Below are positions 1-8,894 of a stretch of 60,175 nucleotides of DNA, in pieces. Positions within the stretch are counted from its first letter, which is position 1. The number at the start of each line of letters is the position of its first letter. Source of the DNA: an uncultured Oscillospiraceae bacterium (lineage in GTDB: Bacteria > Bacillota > Clostridia > Oscillospirales > Ruminococcaceae); NCBI GenBank assembly GCA_910578965.1, contig CAJTSP010000003.1, forward strand, positions 1 to 60,175, given 5' to 3'. The position numbers and the translations under genes are program-made. The notes beneath the pieces are model-generated. The model was given only the letters and a program-made list of their open reading frames with translations. It did no database searches and was not told where the DNA came from.

Positions 1-18
1 CAAAAAGGAGTGTCTACC

Positions 19-1086
19 ATGGCAAACAACCGCATTCTCAAAAAGGTCCTCTGCCTGCTGATCTGCGTTCTTTTGCTGACCGCCTGCGCCGCATGCGGGT
101 CCGCCAGCAACGTCCCGCCGGCCCCTTCGGCGGGCAGCGCGCCTTCCGCCTCGGCGCCGGGCCAGCCTTCGGCCGAGCCGATTGAGATCCGCTGGGGAAA
201 TGTTTTTGCGCCGGATCTCCCGTTTAACCAGGGCACTGCCAAATTTAAGGAGCTGGTGGAGAGCCGGTCGGGCGGGCGGATCACGGTAAGCCTGTTCCCC
301 AGTTCACAGCTCGGGAACAACAATGAGATCATGGGCATGCTGGTGGAAGGCACCAACCAGATGGGCAACGAAGGCGGCGGGTTCCTGGCGCAGTGGGCCC
401 CCAAATTTATGGTAAGCGAGGCCGTGTACGCTTTCAGGGACATTGACCACATGATGGCCGTGATGACCGGTGAGATCGGGCAGGAGATGTTTGACGAACT
501 GCTGGCCGCCCGCGGGGTGCGGGTGATCGATGTGTGGTATTATGGCACCCGCCACATCAGCGCCAACAAGCTGATCGATACCCCGGCCGACCTGAACGGG
601 GTAAAAATGCGGGTGCCGGACGGCCCGCTGTATATTGCAAACGGCAACGCTTTGGGCGCAAGCCCTACCCCCATCAGCCTGTCGGAGGTATACCTGTCGC
701 TTAAAACCGGCGTGATTGACGCCCAGGAAAACCCGCTGCCCACCATCTATCAAAATAAGTTCCAGGAGGTGCAGGATTATATTATCCTCACCGGCCACAA
801 CTACAACTTTAATACGGTAATGGTAAACGAGGAGTTTTGGCAGGGCCTGTCGGCAGAGGACCAGGAGCTGATCCTTGCCTGCGCGCACGAGGCCGGCGAA
901 TACGAAAAGGAGATTGCCCTGAGCCAGGAAGCAGAACTGGTGGACCAGTTTAAGGCCGAAGGGCTTACCGTGCATACCCCGGACCTGGAAGCTTTCAGGA
1001 CTGCGGCCGCCGCGTATATGACCGAGCATCTGGACTCGGAATGGGGCGAAGGTTTTTACGAAAAGGTGCAGTCTTACGGAAAATGA
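19..1086 (+). CDS. dctP: TRAP transporter substrate-binding lipoprotein (DctP family)
   Basis: Extracytoplasmic solute receptor of a tripartite ATP-independent periplasmic (TRAP) transporter, 355 aa. The ATG at 19 is chosen because AAGGAG at 5-10 lies 8 nt upstream; a GTG at 10 would overlap it. The N-terminus has a basic stretch, a hydrophobic core and a lipobox (LLTAC), so it should be a lipid-anchored surface protein, followed by a Ser/Ala/Pro linker. The DctP core is clear: GVKMRVP, then ALGASPTPISLSEVY and a TGVIDAQENP segment that normally forms the carboxylate-binding cleft with a conserved Arg. It is followed 9 nt later by the small permease. The substrate cannot be read from the sequence; a sugar acid is a guess from the neighbouring uronate genes. 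The promoter lies outside the window. Confidence 0.93.
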   Translation: MANNRILKKVLCLLICVLLLTACAACGSASNVPPAPSAGSAPSASAPGQPSAEPIEIRWGNVFAPDLPFNQGTAKFKELVESRSGGRITVSLFPSSQLGNNNEIMGMLVEGTNQMGNEGGGFLAQWAPKFMVSEAVYAFRDIDHMMAVMTGEIGQEMFDELLAARGVRVIDVWYYGTRHISANKLIDTPADLNGVKMRVPDGPLYIANGNALGASPTPISLSEVYLSLKTGVIDAQENPLPTIYQNKFQEVQDYIILTGHNYNFNTVMVNEEFWQGLSAEDQELILACAHEAGEYEKEIALSQEAELVDQFKAEGLTVHTPDLEAFRTAAAAYMTEHLDSEWGEGFYEKVQSYGK

Positions 1087-1095
1087 GGTGGTAGC

Positions 1096-1608
1096 ATGAA
1101 CCAGCTTCTCCGATTTTTGGAATCTGCCGCTTTTTGGGTTGACCGGGTTTGCCGTGCGGTATGCTGCCTGCTGGTGGTTGGCATTGTTGGCGCCACCTTT
1201 GCCCAGATCATCTGCCGCAAGGTTTTTTCGAGCCCGCTGTCCTGGACGGAAGAATTTACCCGGCTGTTGTTTGTATGGCTGTGCTGCCTGGGGAGCGTTC
1301 TTGCCATTCGGATGAAAAACCAGATTCAGTTTGACTTTTTGGTTTCCAGCCTGCTGTCTGCCCGGATGCAAAACCTGGTACGCATCCTGATCGACCTTTT
1401 TATCGCCGCCTTTTTCATCTTTTTGACCCCGCCCACCCTTGCGCTGGTGCGCAGCATGAACTCCATCCCTTCCGCTGCGCTGTCCTGGCCTTCGGGGCTG
1501 TCTCATCTGGGGTACCTGACCGGCTGCCTTTTTATGGTGGTTGCCTTTTTGGGCGACTGCGCACAGGCTGTGCGGGAACTGCTTGCTTTAGGAGGTGCCA
1601 ACCAATGA
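1096..1608 (+). CDS. dctQ: TRAP transporter small permease (DctQ family)
   Basis: Small membrane subunit of the TRAP transporter, 170 aa, with four predicted hydrophobic helices, the usual DctQ architecture. The motif SPLSWTEEFTRLLFVWLCCLG (residues about 45-65) is the family signature (WxEExxR). ATG at 1096 is preceded by GAGGTGG at 1086-1092. Its stop overlaps the start of the large permease (ATGA at 1605-1608), which suggests coupled translation of the two membrane subunits. It should sit in the cytoplasmic membrane with DctM and use an ion gradient to move the DctP-bound solute. Confidence 0.93.
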   Translation: MNQLLRFLESAAFWVDRVCRAVCCLLVVGIVGATFAQIICRKVFSSPLSWTEEFTRLLFVWLCCLGSVLAIRMKNQIQFDFLVSSLLSARMQNLVRILIDLFIAAFFIFLTPPTLALVRSMNSIPSAALSWPSGLSHLGYLTGCLFMVVAFLGDCAQAVRELLALGGANQ

Positions 1609-2885
1609 ATCTTCCGCTGTTTGCGTTTGCCGCTGTCCTGATCCTGCTGTTTCTGCTAAAGGCCCCCATCTGGGCTTCGCTGCTGTTTTCGTCGGCCAGC
1701 TACCTTGTTTTGTCCGGCGAACAGCTTACCCTTGTAGCCCGCAAATGCGTTGCCGGGATGGACAATTTTTTGTTGATGGCCATCCCAATGTTTATCCTTG
1801 CGGCCGAGCTGATGAACCACTGCGGCATCACCACCTATTTGTTCCGCTTTGCCGATTCTCTTGTGGGATGGATCCCCGGCGGCATGGCGCACACCAATGT
1901 TCTTTCCAGCATGCTTTTTGCGGGGATGTCCGGCTCCTCGGCAGCGGACGCCGCCGGCCTTGGCACCATGGAGATCAAGGCCATGACCGATCAGGGATAC
2001 GACAAGCCCTTTTCGGCCGCCGTAACCGCCGCATCCTCCATTATTGGGCCGATCATCCCGCCCAGCATCCCCATGGTGGTCTACTCCTCCATTGCGGGCG
2101 CCTCCATTGGCAAGCTCTTTTTGGGCGGGGCCATCCCCGGCGTACTGATGGGCGGCTCGATGATCGCGATCTGCTATGCAACGGCCAAACGGCGCGGATA
2201 CCCGCGCAGTGAGCGGCTGGAACTGCGGGCGGTCTGCAAGAGCTTTGTGCAGGCCATTCCCGGGCTGATGGCGCCGGCCATTTTGCTGGGAGGCATCTAC
2301 ACCGGCATTTTCACCCCCACCGAGGCCGCCTCGGTGGCCGCCGTATACGCCCTGCTGCTTGGCGCTTTGTTTTACCGCTCGATCCGCCTTTCCGACCTGG
2401 GGCGGATCCTCATCAGCACTGCCGTAAACACGGCCATCGTCTGCTTTGTGATCGGGGCAGCCACCCTGTTTGGCTTTGTGCTTACCGCCGAGCAGATTCC
2501 CCTGCGGCTGACCGAGGGGCTGCTTTCGATCAGCCGCAGCCCCTATGTGATGCTGCTGATCTTTAACATCCTGTTTTTGATCCTGGGGTGCTTCATGGAG
2601 CTGAACGCGACCATGCTGATCTTTTTGCCCATCATCCTGCCGGTGGCCCAGGGCCTGGGCATCGACCTGGTGCATCTGGGGGTGGTGATGGTGGCAAACC
2701 TGATGATCGGCACCCTTACCCCGCCGTTTGGCATGATGACCTATGTGGCGGCGGGCATTGCCAAGGTGCCGCTGCACGCCGTATTTCGGGAGCTGCTCCC
2801 CTTTTTGCTTGCCCTTGCGGCCGTGCTTGTGCTGATTACCTATGTCCCTGGCCTGGTGCTCTGGCTGCCCGGCCTGCTGGGATAA
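1605..2885 (+). CDS. dctM: TRAP transporter large permease (DctM family)
   Basis: Large transport subunit of the TRAP system, 426 aa, the usual length, hydrophobic throughout (about 12 membrane segments). Family motifs are visible: MDNFLLMAIPMFILAAELM near residues 50-65, AGMSGSSAADAAGLG, and IGPIIPPSIPMVVY, with a second PP loop (GTLTPPFGMM) in the C-terminal half reflecting the internal two-fold repeat. The start overlaps the end of dctQ by 4 nt. It is the third gene of an operon that continues with two cupins and a metallo-hydrolase, all on the same strand with short gaps. Confidence 0.94.
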   Translation: MNLPLFAFAAVLILLFLLKAPIWASLLFSSASYLVLSGEQLTLVARKCVAGMDNFLLMAIPMFILAAELMNHCGITTYLFRFADSLVGWIPGGMAHTNVLSSMLFAGMSGSSAADAAGLGTMEIKAMTDQGYDKPFSAAVTAASSIIGPIIPPSIPMVVYSSIAGASIGKLFLGGAIPGVLMGGSMIAICYATAKRRGYPRSERLELRAVCKSFVQAIPGLMAPAILLGGIYTGIFTPTEAASVAAVYALLLGALFYRSIRLSDLGRILISTAVNTAIVCFVIGAATLFGFVLTAEQIPLRLTEGLLSISRSPYVMLLIFNILFLILGCFMELNATMLIFLPIILPVAQGLGIDLVHLGVVMVANLMIGTLTPPFGMMTYVAAGIAKVPLHAVFRELLPFLLALAAVLVLITYVPGLVLWLPGLLG

Positions 2886-2919
2886 TCCGCCTGCATCTTA
2901 CAAAAGGAGGAAAACGTTT

Positions 2920-3201
2920 TTGAACATCCAAAATCTGCTTCAACCCAACCAGAGCCGCATGCAGAAGCTGCATGTGGATGAGATCGAGCTTGCCCCTCAG
3001 GAGGCCGGGAGCGAGTTGTCGGTGGGGGATATGGACGTCTGCTATTTTGTGGTTTCCGGCTATGGAACGCTTCGGGTGGACGAATACCTGTATTCGCTCT
3101 CGCCGCAATCCAGCGTTTTTATCCCCGCCTGCAACCCGCACTGGTTCAGCAACTCCGGCAAGGATGCGCTGCGGCTGGTGCGCTATTACACGCAACGCTA
3201 A
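2920..3201 (+). CDS. Small cupin-fold protein
   Basis: Single-domain cupin of 93 aa. A TTG start at 2920 is preferred because AAAAGGAGG (2902-2910) lies 9 nt upstream; the longer frame from 2842 would run into dctM. The region from VSGYGTLRVDEYLYSLSPQSSVFIPACNPHWFSN matches a cupin beta-barrel, with one candidate metal-ligand His before the final strand. The first cupin motif lacks the usual HxH pair, so metal binding is doubtful and the role may be regulatory or small-molecule binding. It stands between dctM and a second cupin. No specific function can be assigned. Confidence 0.8.
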   Translation: MNIQNLLQPNQSRMQKLHVDEIELAPQEAGSELSVGDMDVCYFVVSGYGTLRVDEYLYSLSPQSSVFIPACNPHWFSNSGKDALRLVRYYTQR

Positions 3202-3211
3202 GGAGGAAAAA

Positions 3212-3556
3212 ATGGGCGCGAACATTAAACATCTAAAGCTGCACCAAACCAGGCGCGAGGATGAATCCGGGCGCATTTCCTGCAACTATGTAAAGGGAAG
3301 TGAGTTTGGCAGCAGCTCCTTTAACAGCGGCGATTACGGCATCTACTACAACGGCGGGTTTGTTCCCGTGCATCTTCATCAAAACATCGAGGAGGCCTTT
3401 TACATTGTAAGGGGCTGCGGGGTGATGACCCTTGGCAGCGAGGAACGGCCGGTAAAGGCCGGGGACCTTATCCCCATCCCCTGCGGCGTACGGCATGGGC
3501 TGCGCAACACCGGCGAAGACCTGCTGGAACACATTGTTTGTTCCGCAAAACTGTAA
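3212..3556 (+). CDS. Cupin domain-containing protein
   Basis: Single-domain cupin of 114 aa. ATG at 3212 follows AGGAGG at 3201-3206, which overlaps the stop of the preceding cupin. Unlike its neighbour it has a full metal-site pattern: VHLHQNIEEAFYIVRG (HxH plus Glu), a Gly-rich turn, then IPCGVRHGLRNTG with the last His. Such proteins can be isomerases, epimerases or oxidative enzymes acting on sugars and sugar acids. Placed after a TRAP transporter and before a lactonase-like hydrolase, it could process the imported compound; this is inference. Confidence 0.85.
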   Translation: MGANIKHLKLHQTRREDESGRISCNYVKGSEFGSSSFNSGDYGIYYNGGFVPVHLHQNIEEAFYIVRGCGVMTLGSEERPVKAGDLIPIPCGVRHGLRNTGEDLLEHIVCSAKL

Positions 3557-3571
3557 AAGGGAGGCGCTTGC

Positions 3572-4381
3572 ATGGCACTGCACATCCAGATCCTGGCGGT
3601 TTCCGAAATGGCTGTGCCGCCCAGCGCGGTCTACTGCAACGTGGGCGCCCACGGCGAAATGCTTGGCACCATCCAGGATCTTACCGAAATCCCGTGGAGC
3701 GACGGCACGGTAAGCACCGGCGTAAAGCACTGCGGCTGTGCGTTTTATATTGAGGACGACGGCCACAAGGTACTGGTGGACACCGGGGTGGGCGATTTTG
3801 ACCGGATCCACCGCATCCGCAGCGCCCGGGGAGACCGTTATTATCTCAAGGCCCTTACACCCATCACCCAGCAGCTTGAGGCGCTGGGGGTACGCCCGGA
3901 GCAGGTCGATCTTGTTGTAAATACCCACCTGCACTGGGATCACATTGGCGGGAACCTGCTGTTTCCCAATGCCGAGCTTATCCTTCCGGCAAAGGACCTG
4001 CCGTACTTCCTTGCAGCGCCGGCCTGGGCCCCGCACTTCTTCCCCGGCCTGAGCGACTGCGTGACCGGGATGCGCAGGGTCCGGCCGGTAGACGGCGAAG
4101 GCCAGATCACCCCGCACCTGCGCTTTTTGACCCTGGGCGGGCACACGCCGGGCAGCCTTGCCGTTTTGGCCGAGGCAGGCTCCCATACCATCGCCCTGCC
4201 GGGAGATATTGTGCCCAAGTACGAAAACTGGGAGAACCACTGGCCCGGTCCGGGCGGGAACGTTTGGAACCTGGGCGAACTTGCCGCAGCCTACGACACC
4301 CTGCGCAGCCGGGCGGATATTGTGGTACCCGCGCACGACTGGAAGGTCTTTACAAAATATCCGGACGGCCGGGTGCTTTAA
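3572..4381 (+). CDS. MBL-fold metallo-hydrolase, N-acyl homoserine lactonase-like
   Basis: Metallo-beta-lactamase-fold hydrolase, 269 aa. The di-zinc motif NTHLHWDHIGG (HxHxDH, around residues 114-123) is intact, followed by GGHTPGS (third His), LPGDIVPKYENW (bridging Asp) and VPAHDW (last His). The N-terminal layout with a conserved LVDTG strand is that of the AttM/AiiA lactonase branch, although the branch also includes unrelated hydrolases. GGGAGG at 3559-3564 precedes the ATG. It closes the TRAP operon, 15 nt after the cupin, just before a bidirectional terminator. A lactonase acting on a sugar lactone would suit the context better than quorum quenching, but this is untested. Confidence 0.85.
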   Translation: MALHIQILAVSEMAVPPSAVYCNVGAHGEMLGTIQDLTEIPWSDGTVSTGVKHCGCAFYIEDDGHKVLVDTGVGDFDRIHRIRSARGDRYYLKALTPITQQLEALGVRPEQVDLVVNTHLHWDHIGGNLLFPNAELILPAKDLPYFLAAPAWAPHFFPGLSDCVTGMRRVRPVDGEGQITPHLRFLTLGGHTPGSLAVLAEAGSHTIALPGDIVPKYENWENHWPGPGGNVWNLGELAAAYDTLRSRADIVVPAHDWKVFTKYPDGRVL

Positions 4382-4387
4382 GCCAAA

Positions 4388-4452
4388 TAAAAACCGCCGG
4401 CCGGCGGCGCAGGGAGAACATCCCCACACCGCCGGCCGGCAGTTTTTTGTTT
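4388..4452. terminator. Bidirectional terminator between convergent operons
   Basis: Stem arms CCGCCGGCCGGCGG (4394-4407) and CCGCCGGCCGGCAG (4429-4442) pair over 13 of 14 positions. On the plus strand TTTTTT follows at 4443-4448; on the minus strand the A-rich 4385-4393 supplies a T tract. It ends both the TRAP operon and the converging uxuA operon. Confidence 0.85.
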
Positions 4453-4532
4453 GGCAGCGGGCAAAAGGCCCCGCGCCCGTTTGGCGCTTTTATGCGGGGG
4501 GCCGGATGCCCGGCTCCCCGCCCCCGGCCGGC

Positions 4533-5621
4533 TTACGCCTTGGCCTTTTCGCTTTTGTCGATGGCCTCCCACAGGCCGTTGAGGTAGGCGATGCCCAGGG
4601 CCCGGTCGTAGAGGCCGTAGCCCGGCCGGCCCACCTCGTCCCAGATCATCCGGCCGTGGTCGGGGCGGATGTAGGTGTCCGGGCAGGTGTCGTAGATGGC
4701 TTTCATGATGGCGTACATATCAAGGTCGCCGTCACTGGAGAGGTGGCTGGCCTCCCTAAAGCAGCGGGGGGAGCCCAGGTGCTTGACGTTGCGCACATGC
4801 ACCGCGCCGATGCGGTCCATTTCGCCAAAATGCCGGATCATGGCCGGGATGTCGTTTTCGACATTGCTGCCCAGGCTGCCGGTGCACAAGCACAGGGTGT
4901 TGCAGGGGCTGTTGTGCAGCTTTACCATCCGGTCGTAGCCGGCCTGGTCGTGGGTGATGCGGGGCAGCCCGAAGATGGGCCAGCCCGGGTCGTCCGGGTG
5001 GCAGGCCATCTTAACCCCTACCTCCTCGCAGACCGGGATCACCGCGTCCAAAAAGTACTTGAAGTTCTGGTACAGCTTTTCTTCGTCCACGTTTTTATAC
5101 AGCTCGAGGGTGTGCTCCAGCTCGGCCAGCCGGGCCGGCTCCCAGCCGGGCAGGGTGAAGCCGTTGGAGTTTTCGGCCGTCTTTTTGACGATCTCAAGCG
5201 GGGTCATCTCGCCCAGCTCCTTTTCGTCAAAATAGAGGCTGTTGCTGCCGTCCTCGGGGATCTCGCGGGCAAGGTCGGTGCGCAGCCAGTCCAGCACCGG
5301 CATAAAGTTGTACACGATCACCTTGACCCCGTATTTGGCCAGGTTGCGGATGGTGGCCTTGTAGTTTTCGATGTACCCGTCGCGGCTGGGCAGGCCAAGC
5401 TTGATGTCCTCGTGGATGTTGACGCTCTCGATGACCTCGCACTCGAGGCCGGCGGCGTGCACCTCGTCCATGTAGGCGCGGATCTCCTCCTCGGTCCAGA
5501 CCTCGCCGGCGGCCTTATAATCCAAAACGCCCATCAGGCCGGAACAGTTGGGAATCTGCCGAATCTGCTTTAGGGTGATCTTGTCGCTGTCGGAGCCATA
5601 CCAGCGGAATGTCATCTTCAT
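4533..5621 (-). CDS. uxuA: Mannonate dehydratase
   Basis: D-mannonate dehydratase (EC 4.2.1.8), 362 aa, converting D-mannonate to 2-keto-3-deoxy-D-gluconate in glucuronate breakdown. The protein begins MKMTFRWYGSDSDKITLKQIRQIP, typical of UxuA, and contains CHPDDPGWPIFGLPRI and the ligands in CLCTGSLGS, AVHVRNVKH and IRPDHGRMIWDE (Mn/Fe-binding Cys, His and Asp in the TIM-barrel family). ATG at 5621 is preceded by AAAAGGAG. It is the last gene of a three-gene minus-strand operon, 75 nt after uxaC. Length matches the family. Confidence 0.97.
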   Translation of the reverse strand: MKMTFRWYGSDSDKITLKQIRQIPNCSGLMGVLDYKAAGEVWTEEEIRAYMDEVHAAGLECEVIESVNIHEDIKLGLPSRDGYIENYKATIRNLAKYGVKVIVYNFMPVLDWLRTDLAREIPEDGSNSLYFDEKELGEMTPLEIVKKTAENSNGFTLPGWEPARLAELEHTLELYKNVDEEKLYQNFKYFLDAVIPVCEEVGVKMACHPDDPGWPIFGLPRITHDQAGYDRMVKLHNSPCNTLCLCTGSLGSNVENDIPAMIRHFGEMDRIGAVHVRNVKHLGSPRCFREASHLSSDGDLDMYAIMKAIYDTCPDTYIRPDHGRMIWDEVGRPGYGLYDRALGIAYLNGLWEAIDKSEKAKA

Positions 5622-5696
5622 AAAACGATTCTCCTTTTGCAGGCCTAACGGCCTTGTTTTTACCCTTTACACGCGTCCAAGCGCAGGCGGGCAGAG

Positions 5697-7100
5697 TTAC
5701 AGCGAAAGATACCGTTTGGCGTTGTTAAAGCAGATGTCCTCCACCATGGCGCCGAGGGCGGCCATGTCGGCCGGGTATTCGCCGTCTTCCACCCAACCGC
5801 CGATCAGGTTGCAGAGGATCCGGCGGAAGTATTCGTGCCGGGTGTAGGAAAGGAAGCTGCGGCTGTCGGTAAGCATGCCGATGAAGTTGCCCAAAAGGCC
5901 AAGGTTGGCAAGGCTGGTCATCTGGGCGACCATGCCGGTTTTGGTGTCGTTGTACCACCAGCCGCTGCCCAGTTGGACCTTGCCCGGCACCTCGGTGCCC
6001 TGGAAAGCCCCCAGGATGGTGGCCAGCAGGTCGTTTTCGGCTCCGTTGAGGCTGTACAGGATGGTGCGGGGCAGCTCGCCCGTCTGCTCCAGGGCGTCTA
6101 AAAAGCCGCAGATGGCCTTGCCGCAGCTATAGGTGGCGATGGTGTCAAAGCCGGTGTCCGGCCCAAGCTGCTTAAACATTTTGGTGTTGACGCTGCGCAG
6201 GCAGTTGTAGTGGATCTGCATAGCCCAGCCGTGCTTTGCGTACTCGCGGCCCAGGTGCAGCAGCACCGCGGTCTGGTATTTTTCGGCCTCCTCGGTGGTA
6301 ACGGCCTCGCCGGCCATCGCCTTTTTGAAGACGGCGGTCACCTCCTCGTCCGGCGCGGGGCGGTAGGGCACATAGTCGATGCCCTGGTCGGACGCGCGGC
6401 AGCCCAGCGCGTCAAAAACCTCGATGCGGGCCGAGAGGGCTTTGCGCACGCAGTTGATGCAGCCCATGGCGCTGCCGGTGACCTCGCCCAGCTTTTTGAT
6501 GTACTCGGCAAAGCCGGGCTTGTGGATGTTGATGGCCTTGTCCGGCCGGAAGGAGGGGCAGACCTTGACCGCAAAGGAATCATCCGCCGCCAGCTTTTTG
6601 TGCCATTCCAGATCGTCGCAGGGGTCGTCGGTGGTGCCGATCATGGCCACGTTGCTTTGGAGGATCAGCCCGCGCACGGTCATATTGGGGTCGTTTTGCA
6701 GCTTGTCGTTGCAGAGGTTCCAGACCTCCTCGGCGGTGTCACCGTTCAAAACGCCGGTGTAGCCAAAAAATCGCTGCAATTCCAGATGGCACCAGTGGTA
6801 CATGGGGTTGCCGATGGCCTTAGGCAGCGCCTCGGCAAATTTCTGGAACTTCTCGCGGTCGGAGGCGTCGCCGGTGATATAGTGCTCGTCCACCCCGTTC
6901 GAGCGCATGACCCGCCATTTGTAGTGGTCGCCCCCCAGCCAGACCTGGGTGATGTTCTCGAACCGGCGGTCCTCAAAAATCTCCTTGGGGCTTACATGGC
7001 AGTGGTAGTCGGCAATGGGCATGCCGGCGGCGTGCTGGTGGTAGAGGGTTTTGGCGGTCTCGGTTTCCAGCAGGAAGTCCTTGTCCATAAACGGTTTCAT
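5697..7100 (-). CDS. uxaC: Glucuronate isomerase
   Basis: Uronate isomerase (EC 5.3.1.12), 467 aa, interconverting D-glucuronate and D-fructuronate (and galacturonate and tagaturonate). Start: ATG at 7100 with AAAAAGGAGAG upstream; the open frame extends further 5' but without family similarity. Signature motifs are MPIADYHCHVSPKEIFEDRRFENITQVWLGGDHYKWRVMRSNGV (quoted by key residues HCH and GDHYKWR), TDDPCDDLEWH and GMLTDSRSFLSYTRHEYFRR, as in amidohydrolase-superfamily UxaC. It lies between the mannonate oxidoreductase-family gene and uxuA, giving the pathway order glucuronate, fructuronate, mannonate, KDG. Confidence 0.95.
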   Translation of the reverse strand: MKPFMDKDFLLETETAKTLYHQHAAGMPIADYHCHVSPKEIFEDRRFENITQVWLGGDHYKWRVMRSNGVDEHYITGDASDREKFQKFAEALPKAIGNPMYHWCHLELQRFFGYTGVLNGDTAEEVWNLCNDKLQNDPNMTVRGLILQSNVAMIGTTDDPCDDLEWHKKLAADDSFAVKVCPSFRPDKAINIHKPGFAEYIKKLGEVTGSAMGCINCVRKALSARIEVFDALGCRASDQGIDYVPYRPAPDEEVTAVFKKAMAGEAVTTEEAEKYQTAVLLHLGREYAKHGWAMQIHYNCLRSVNTKMFKQLGPDTGFDTIATYSCGKAICGFLDALEQTGELPRTILYSLNGAENDLLATILGAFQGTEVPGKVQLGSGWWYNDTKTGMVAQMTSLANLGLLGNFIGMLTDSRSFLSYTRHEYFRRILCNLIGGWVEDGEYPADMAALGAMVEDICFNNAKRYLSL

Positions 7101-7172
7101 TGTGCTGCACTCTCCTTTTTTGGCGGCCGCGGCCGGGGTTACAGGTTTGCGGGGGCGAATTGGCTCATAATT

Positions 7173-7215
7173 GGCCAATATGGGGGCCGCGGCCCCCATG
7201 CCCCCATTTATGGGC
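7173..7215 (+). repeat. Palindromic intergenic repeat, copy A
   Basis: Begins GGCCAATATGGGGG, continues with a self-complementary GCCGCGGC centre and CCCCCAT arm, then GCCCCCATTTATGGG. The same arrangement (GGCCAATnnGGGGG, palindrome centre, CCCCC, then a second CCCCCA block) recurs near 19.27, 19.60 and 38.18 kb. This copy sits in the 165-nt gap between uxuB and uxaC. Confidence 0.65.
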
Positions 7216-7265
7216 TGGGAATCTATCGCCCGGCGCACCGCGCTGCGGGCTTGCGGGGGCGCGGT

Positions 7266-8894
7266 TCAGGCGTTTGCCAGGCGACGGTGCAAAGTCTCGC
7301 GCACCGCGCCGGGGCCGGCCAGTTCCTCCACAAAGATGGCCTCGATGGTGTCGGCAAGGCCGGCGGCCACAAGGTCGGTGCCAAAGATCACCGGGTTTGC
7401 CAAAATTTCCTTAAGCTGGCCGGTATAGCTCTCGGGCCTGCCAAGCTCGATGCCCGCAAGCTTTGCCTGCAGGTCCTCCTTCATGGGGTCGGCCGAGACC
7501 TCCATCGGCTGGCCGGCGTCGTCCACCGCCAGCAGGTAGCGCAGCCAGCCGGCCAGGGCCAGCGGCAGGGCCACGAGGGTGTCCAGGCTCTTGCCGGCGG
7601 CAAGGTAGCTCTTGACCGTCTCGCCAAACCGGATGCCCACCTTCTGGCTGGTGTCGGTGGCGATGCGCTGGGGGGCGTCCGGCATGAAGGGGTTGGGCAG
7701 CCGCTCGCCCACCACCTCGTCGATAAAGGCTTTAGGGCTGAGGATGCCGGGGTCCACCACCACCGGCAGCCCCTCCTTGTAGCCGAGGGTTTTGACCAGC
7801 TTTACAAGGTCCTCGTCCTCCATCTCCTTGCAGATGAGGGTGTAGCCTAGCATGCAGCCGTAAACGCTCATGGCGGTGTGTAGCGGGTTTAAGCAGGTGG
7901 TGACCTTCATGCGTTCGGTGTTGTTGACCGTCTCGCGGTCGGTGAGGTAGACGCCGGCTTTCTCGAGCGGGGGGCGGCCGTTCGGGAACTTGTCTTCCAC
8001 CACCAGATACTGGGGCTTTTCGGCGTTGACAAAGGGGGCGATGAAGGTGTTTTTGCCGGTAACGATGGGGGCCATGTCGGCAATGCCGTCAGCCGCGAGG
8101 CTCTCCTCCACCACCTTGGCGGGGCGGGGGGTGATCTTGTCGATCATGCTCCAGGGGAAGCTCACCCGGCCCTCATCCTGCAAATAGGCCAAAAAGCCCT
8201 CGTCTACAAAGCCGTTTTTCAGCCAGGCTTTGGCGATGGCCAAAACGCTCGTTTGCAGCTTTTCGCCGTTGTGGCTGCAGTTGTCCATGCTGACCATGGC
8301 CACTGGCAGCCGGCCGGCTTTATACCGCTCGTGCAGCAGGGCGGTGACAAGGCTCATGGCGTGGCGGGCCTTGGCCGGCCCCTCGGCCATGTCGGCCTCG
8401 ACCACCGGCATCAGGCTGCCGTCCACCCGGTAGAGGGCGTAGCCCTTTTCGGTGATGGTAAAGCTGACCATCTGCAAGGCGGGGTCGGTAAAGATCTGCT
8501 TAAAGCGCGCCATCATGGCGGCGTCCGAGCTGTCGGCCCGCAAAGCCTCGGCCACGCTGCCGATGATCTCGCGGCTGGTAGTGGCGTTGGCGTTGAGGGT
8601 GACGTTAAGGGTGAGGTTGTCAAAGGGCAGGTAGATTTTGTCGATGATATCGTAGTCGAAGGTATCTGCCGCGACAATGCCCTTTTGGGCGAGGCCCTGG
8701 TTCAGCAGCTCCTGCTGCAGCTTGGCAATAAAGCCGCGGAAGATATTGCCCGCCCCAAAATGCACCCAGATGGGGTGCGCCTTGGTGGCGGCGCACATGG
8801 CCGCGTGGTCAAAGGCGGGCAGGGCCACCCCGGCGGCCGCCCAGCCGGCCCGGCCCTCCTCGCTTACAAGGGACGCCGCGTTGAGTTTCAGCAT
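7266..8894 (-). CDS. uxuB: Mannitol dehydrogenase-family oxidoreductase (probable fructuronate reductase)
   Basis: Polyol dehydrogenase-family NAD(P)H oxidoreductase, 542 aa. In this context it most likely reduces D-fructuronate to D-mannonate. Visible features are the N-terminal nucleotide-binding segment IWVHFGAGNIFRGFI, VSMDNCSHNGEKL (family SxDNxxxNG), and the C-terminal half with TLVALPLALAGWLRYL. ATG at 8894 has GGAAAGAGAGG upstream. It is the first gene of the uxuB-uxaC-uxuA operon. The family includes mannitol, arabinitol and tagaturonate enzymes, so the substrate assignment rests on operon context. Confidence 0.87.
   Translation of the reverse strand: MLKLNAASLVSEEGRAGWAAAGVALPAFDHAAMCAATKAHPIWVHFGAGNIFRGFIAKLQQELLNQGLAQKGIVAADTFDYDIIDKIYLPFDNLTLNVTLNANATTSREIIGSVAEALRADSSDAAMMARFKQIFTDPALQMVSFTITEKGYALYRVDGSLMPVVEADMAEGPAKARHAMSLVTALLHERYKAGRLPVAMVSMDNCSHNGEKLQTSVLAIAKAWLKNGFVDEGFLAYLQDEGRVSFPWSMIDKITPRPAKVVEESLAADGIADMAPIVTGKNTFIAPFVNAEKPQYLVVEDKFPNGRPPLEKAGVYLTDRETVNNTERMKVTTCLNPLHTAMSVYGCMLGYTLICKEMEDEDLVKLVKTLGYKEGLPVVVDPGILSPKAFIDEVVGERLPNPFMPDAPQRIATDTSQKVGIRFGETVKSYLAAGKSLDTLVALPLALAGWLRYLLAVDDAGQPMEVSADPMKEDLQAKLAGIELGRPESYTGQLKEILANPVIFGTDLVAAGLADTIEAIFVEELAGPGAVRETLHRRLANA

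Noticed and set aside
4158..5573. 471-aa open frame on the plus strand
   Set aside because: Antisense to uxuA and overlapping the MBL gene and the terminator; its Ala/Val/Gly/Asp-rich translation is the usual shadow of a GC-rich gene.
6210..7850. 546-aa open frame on the plus strand
   Set aside because: Antisense to uxaC and uxuB, which have clear family motifs; no ribosome site and no recognisable domain.
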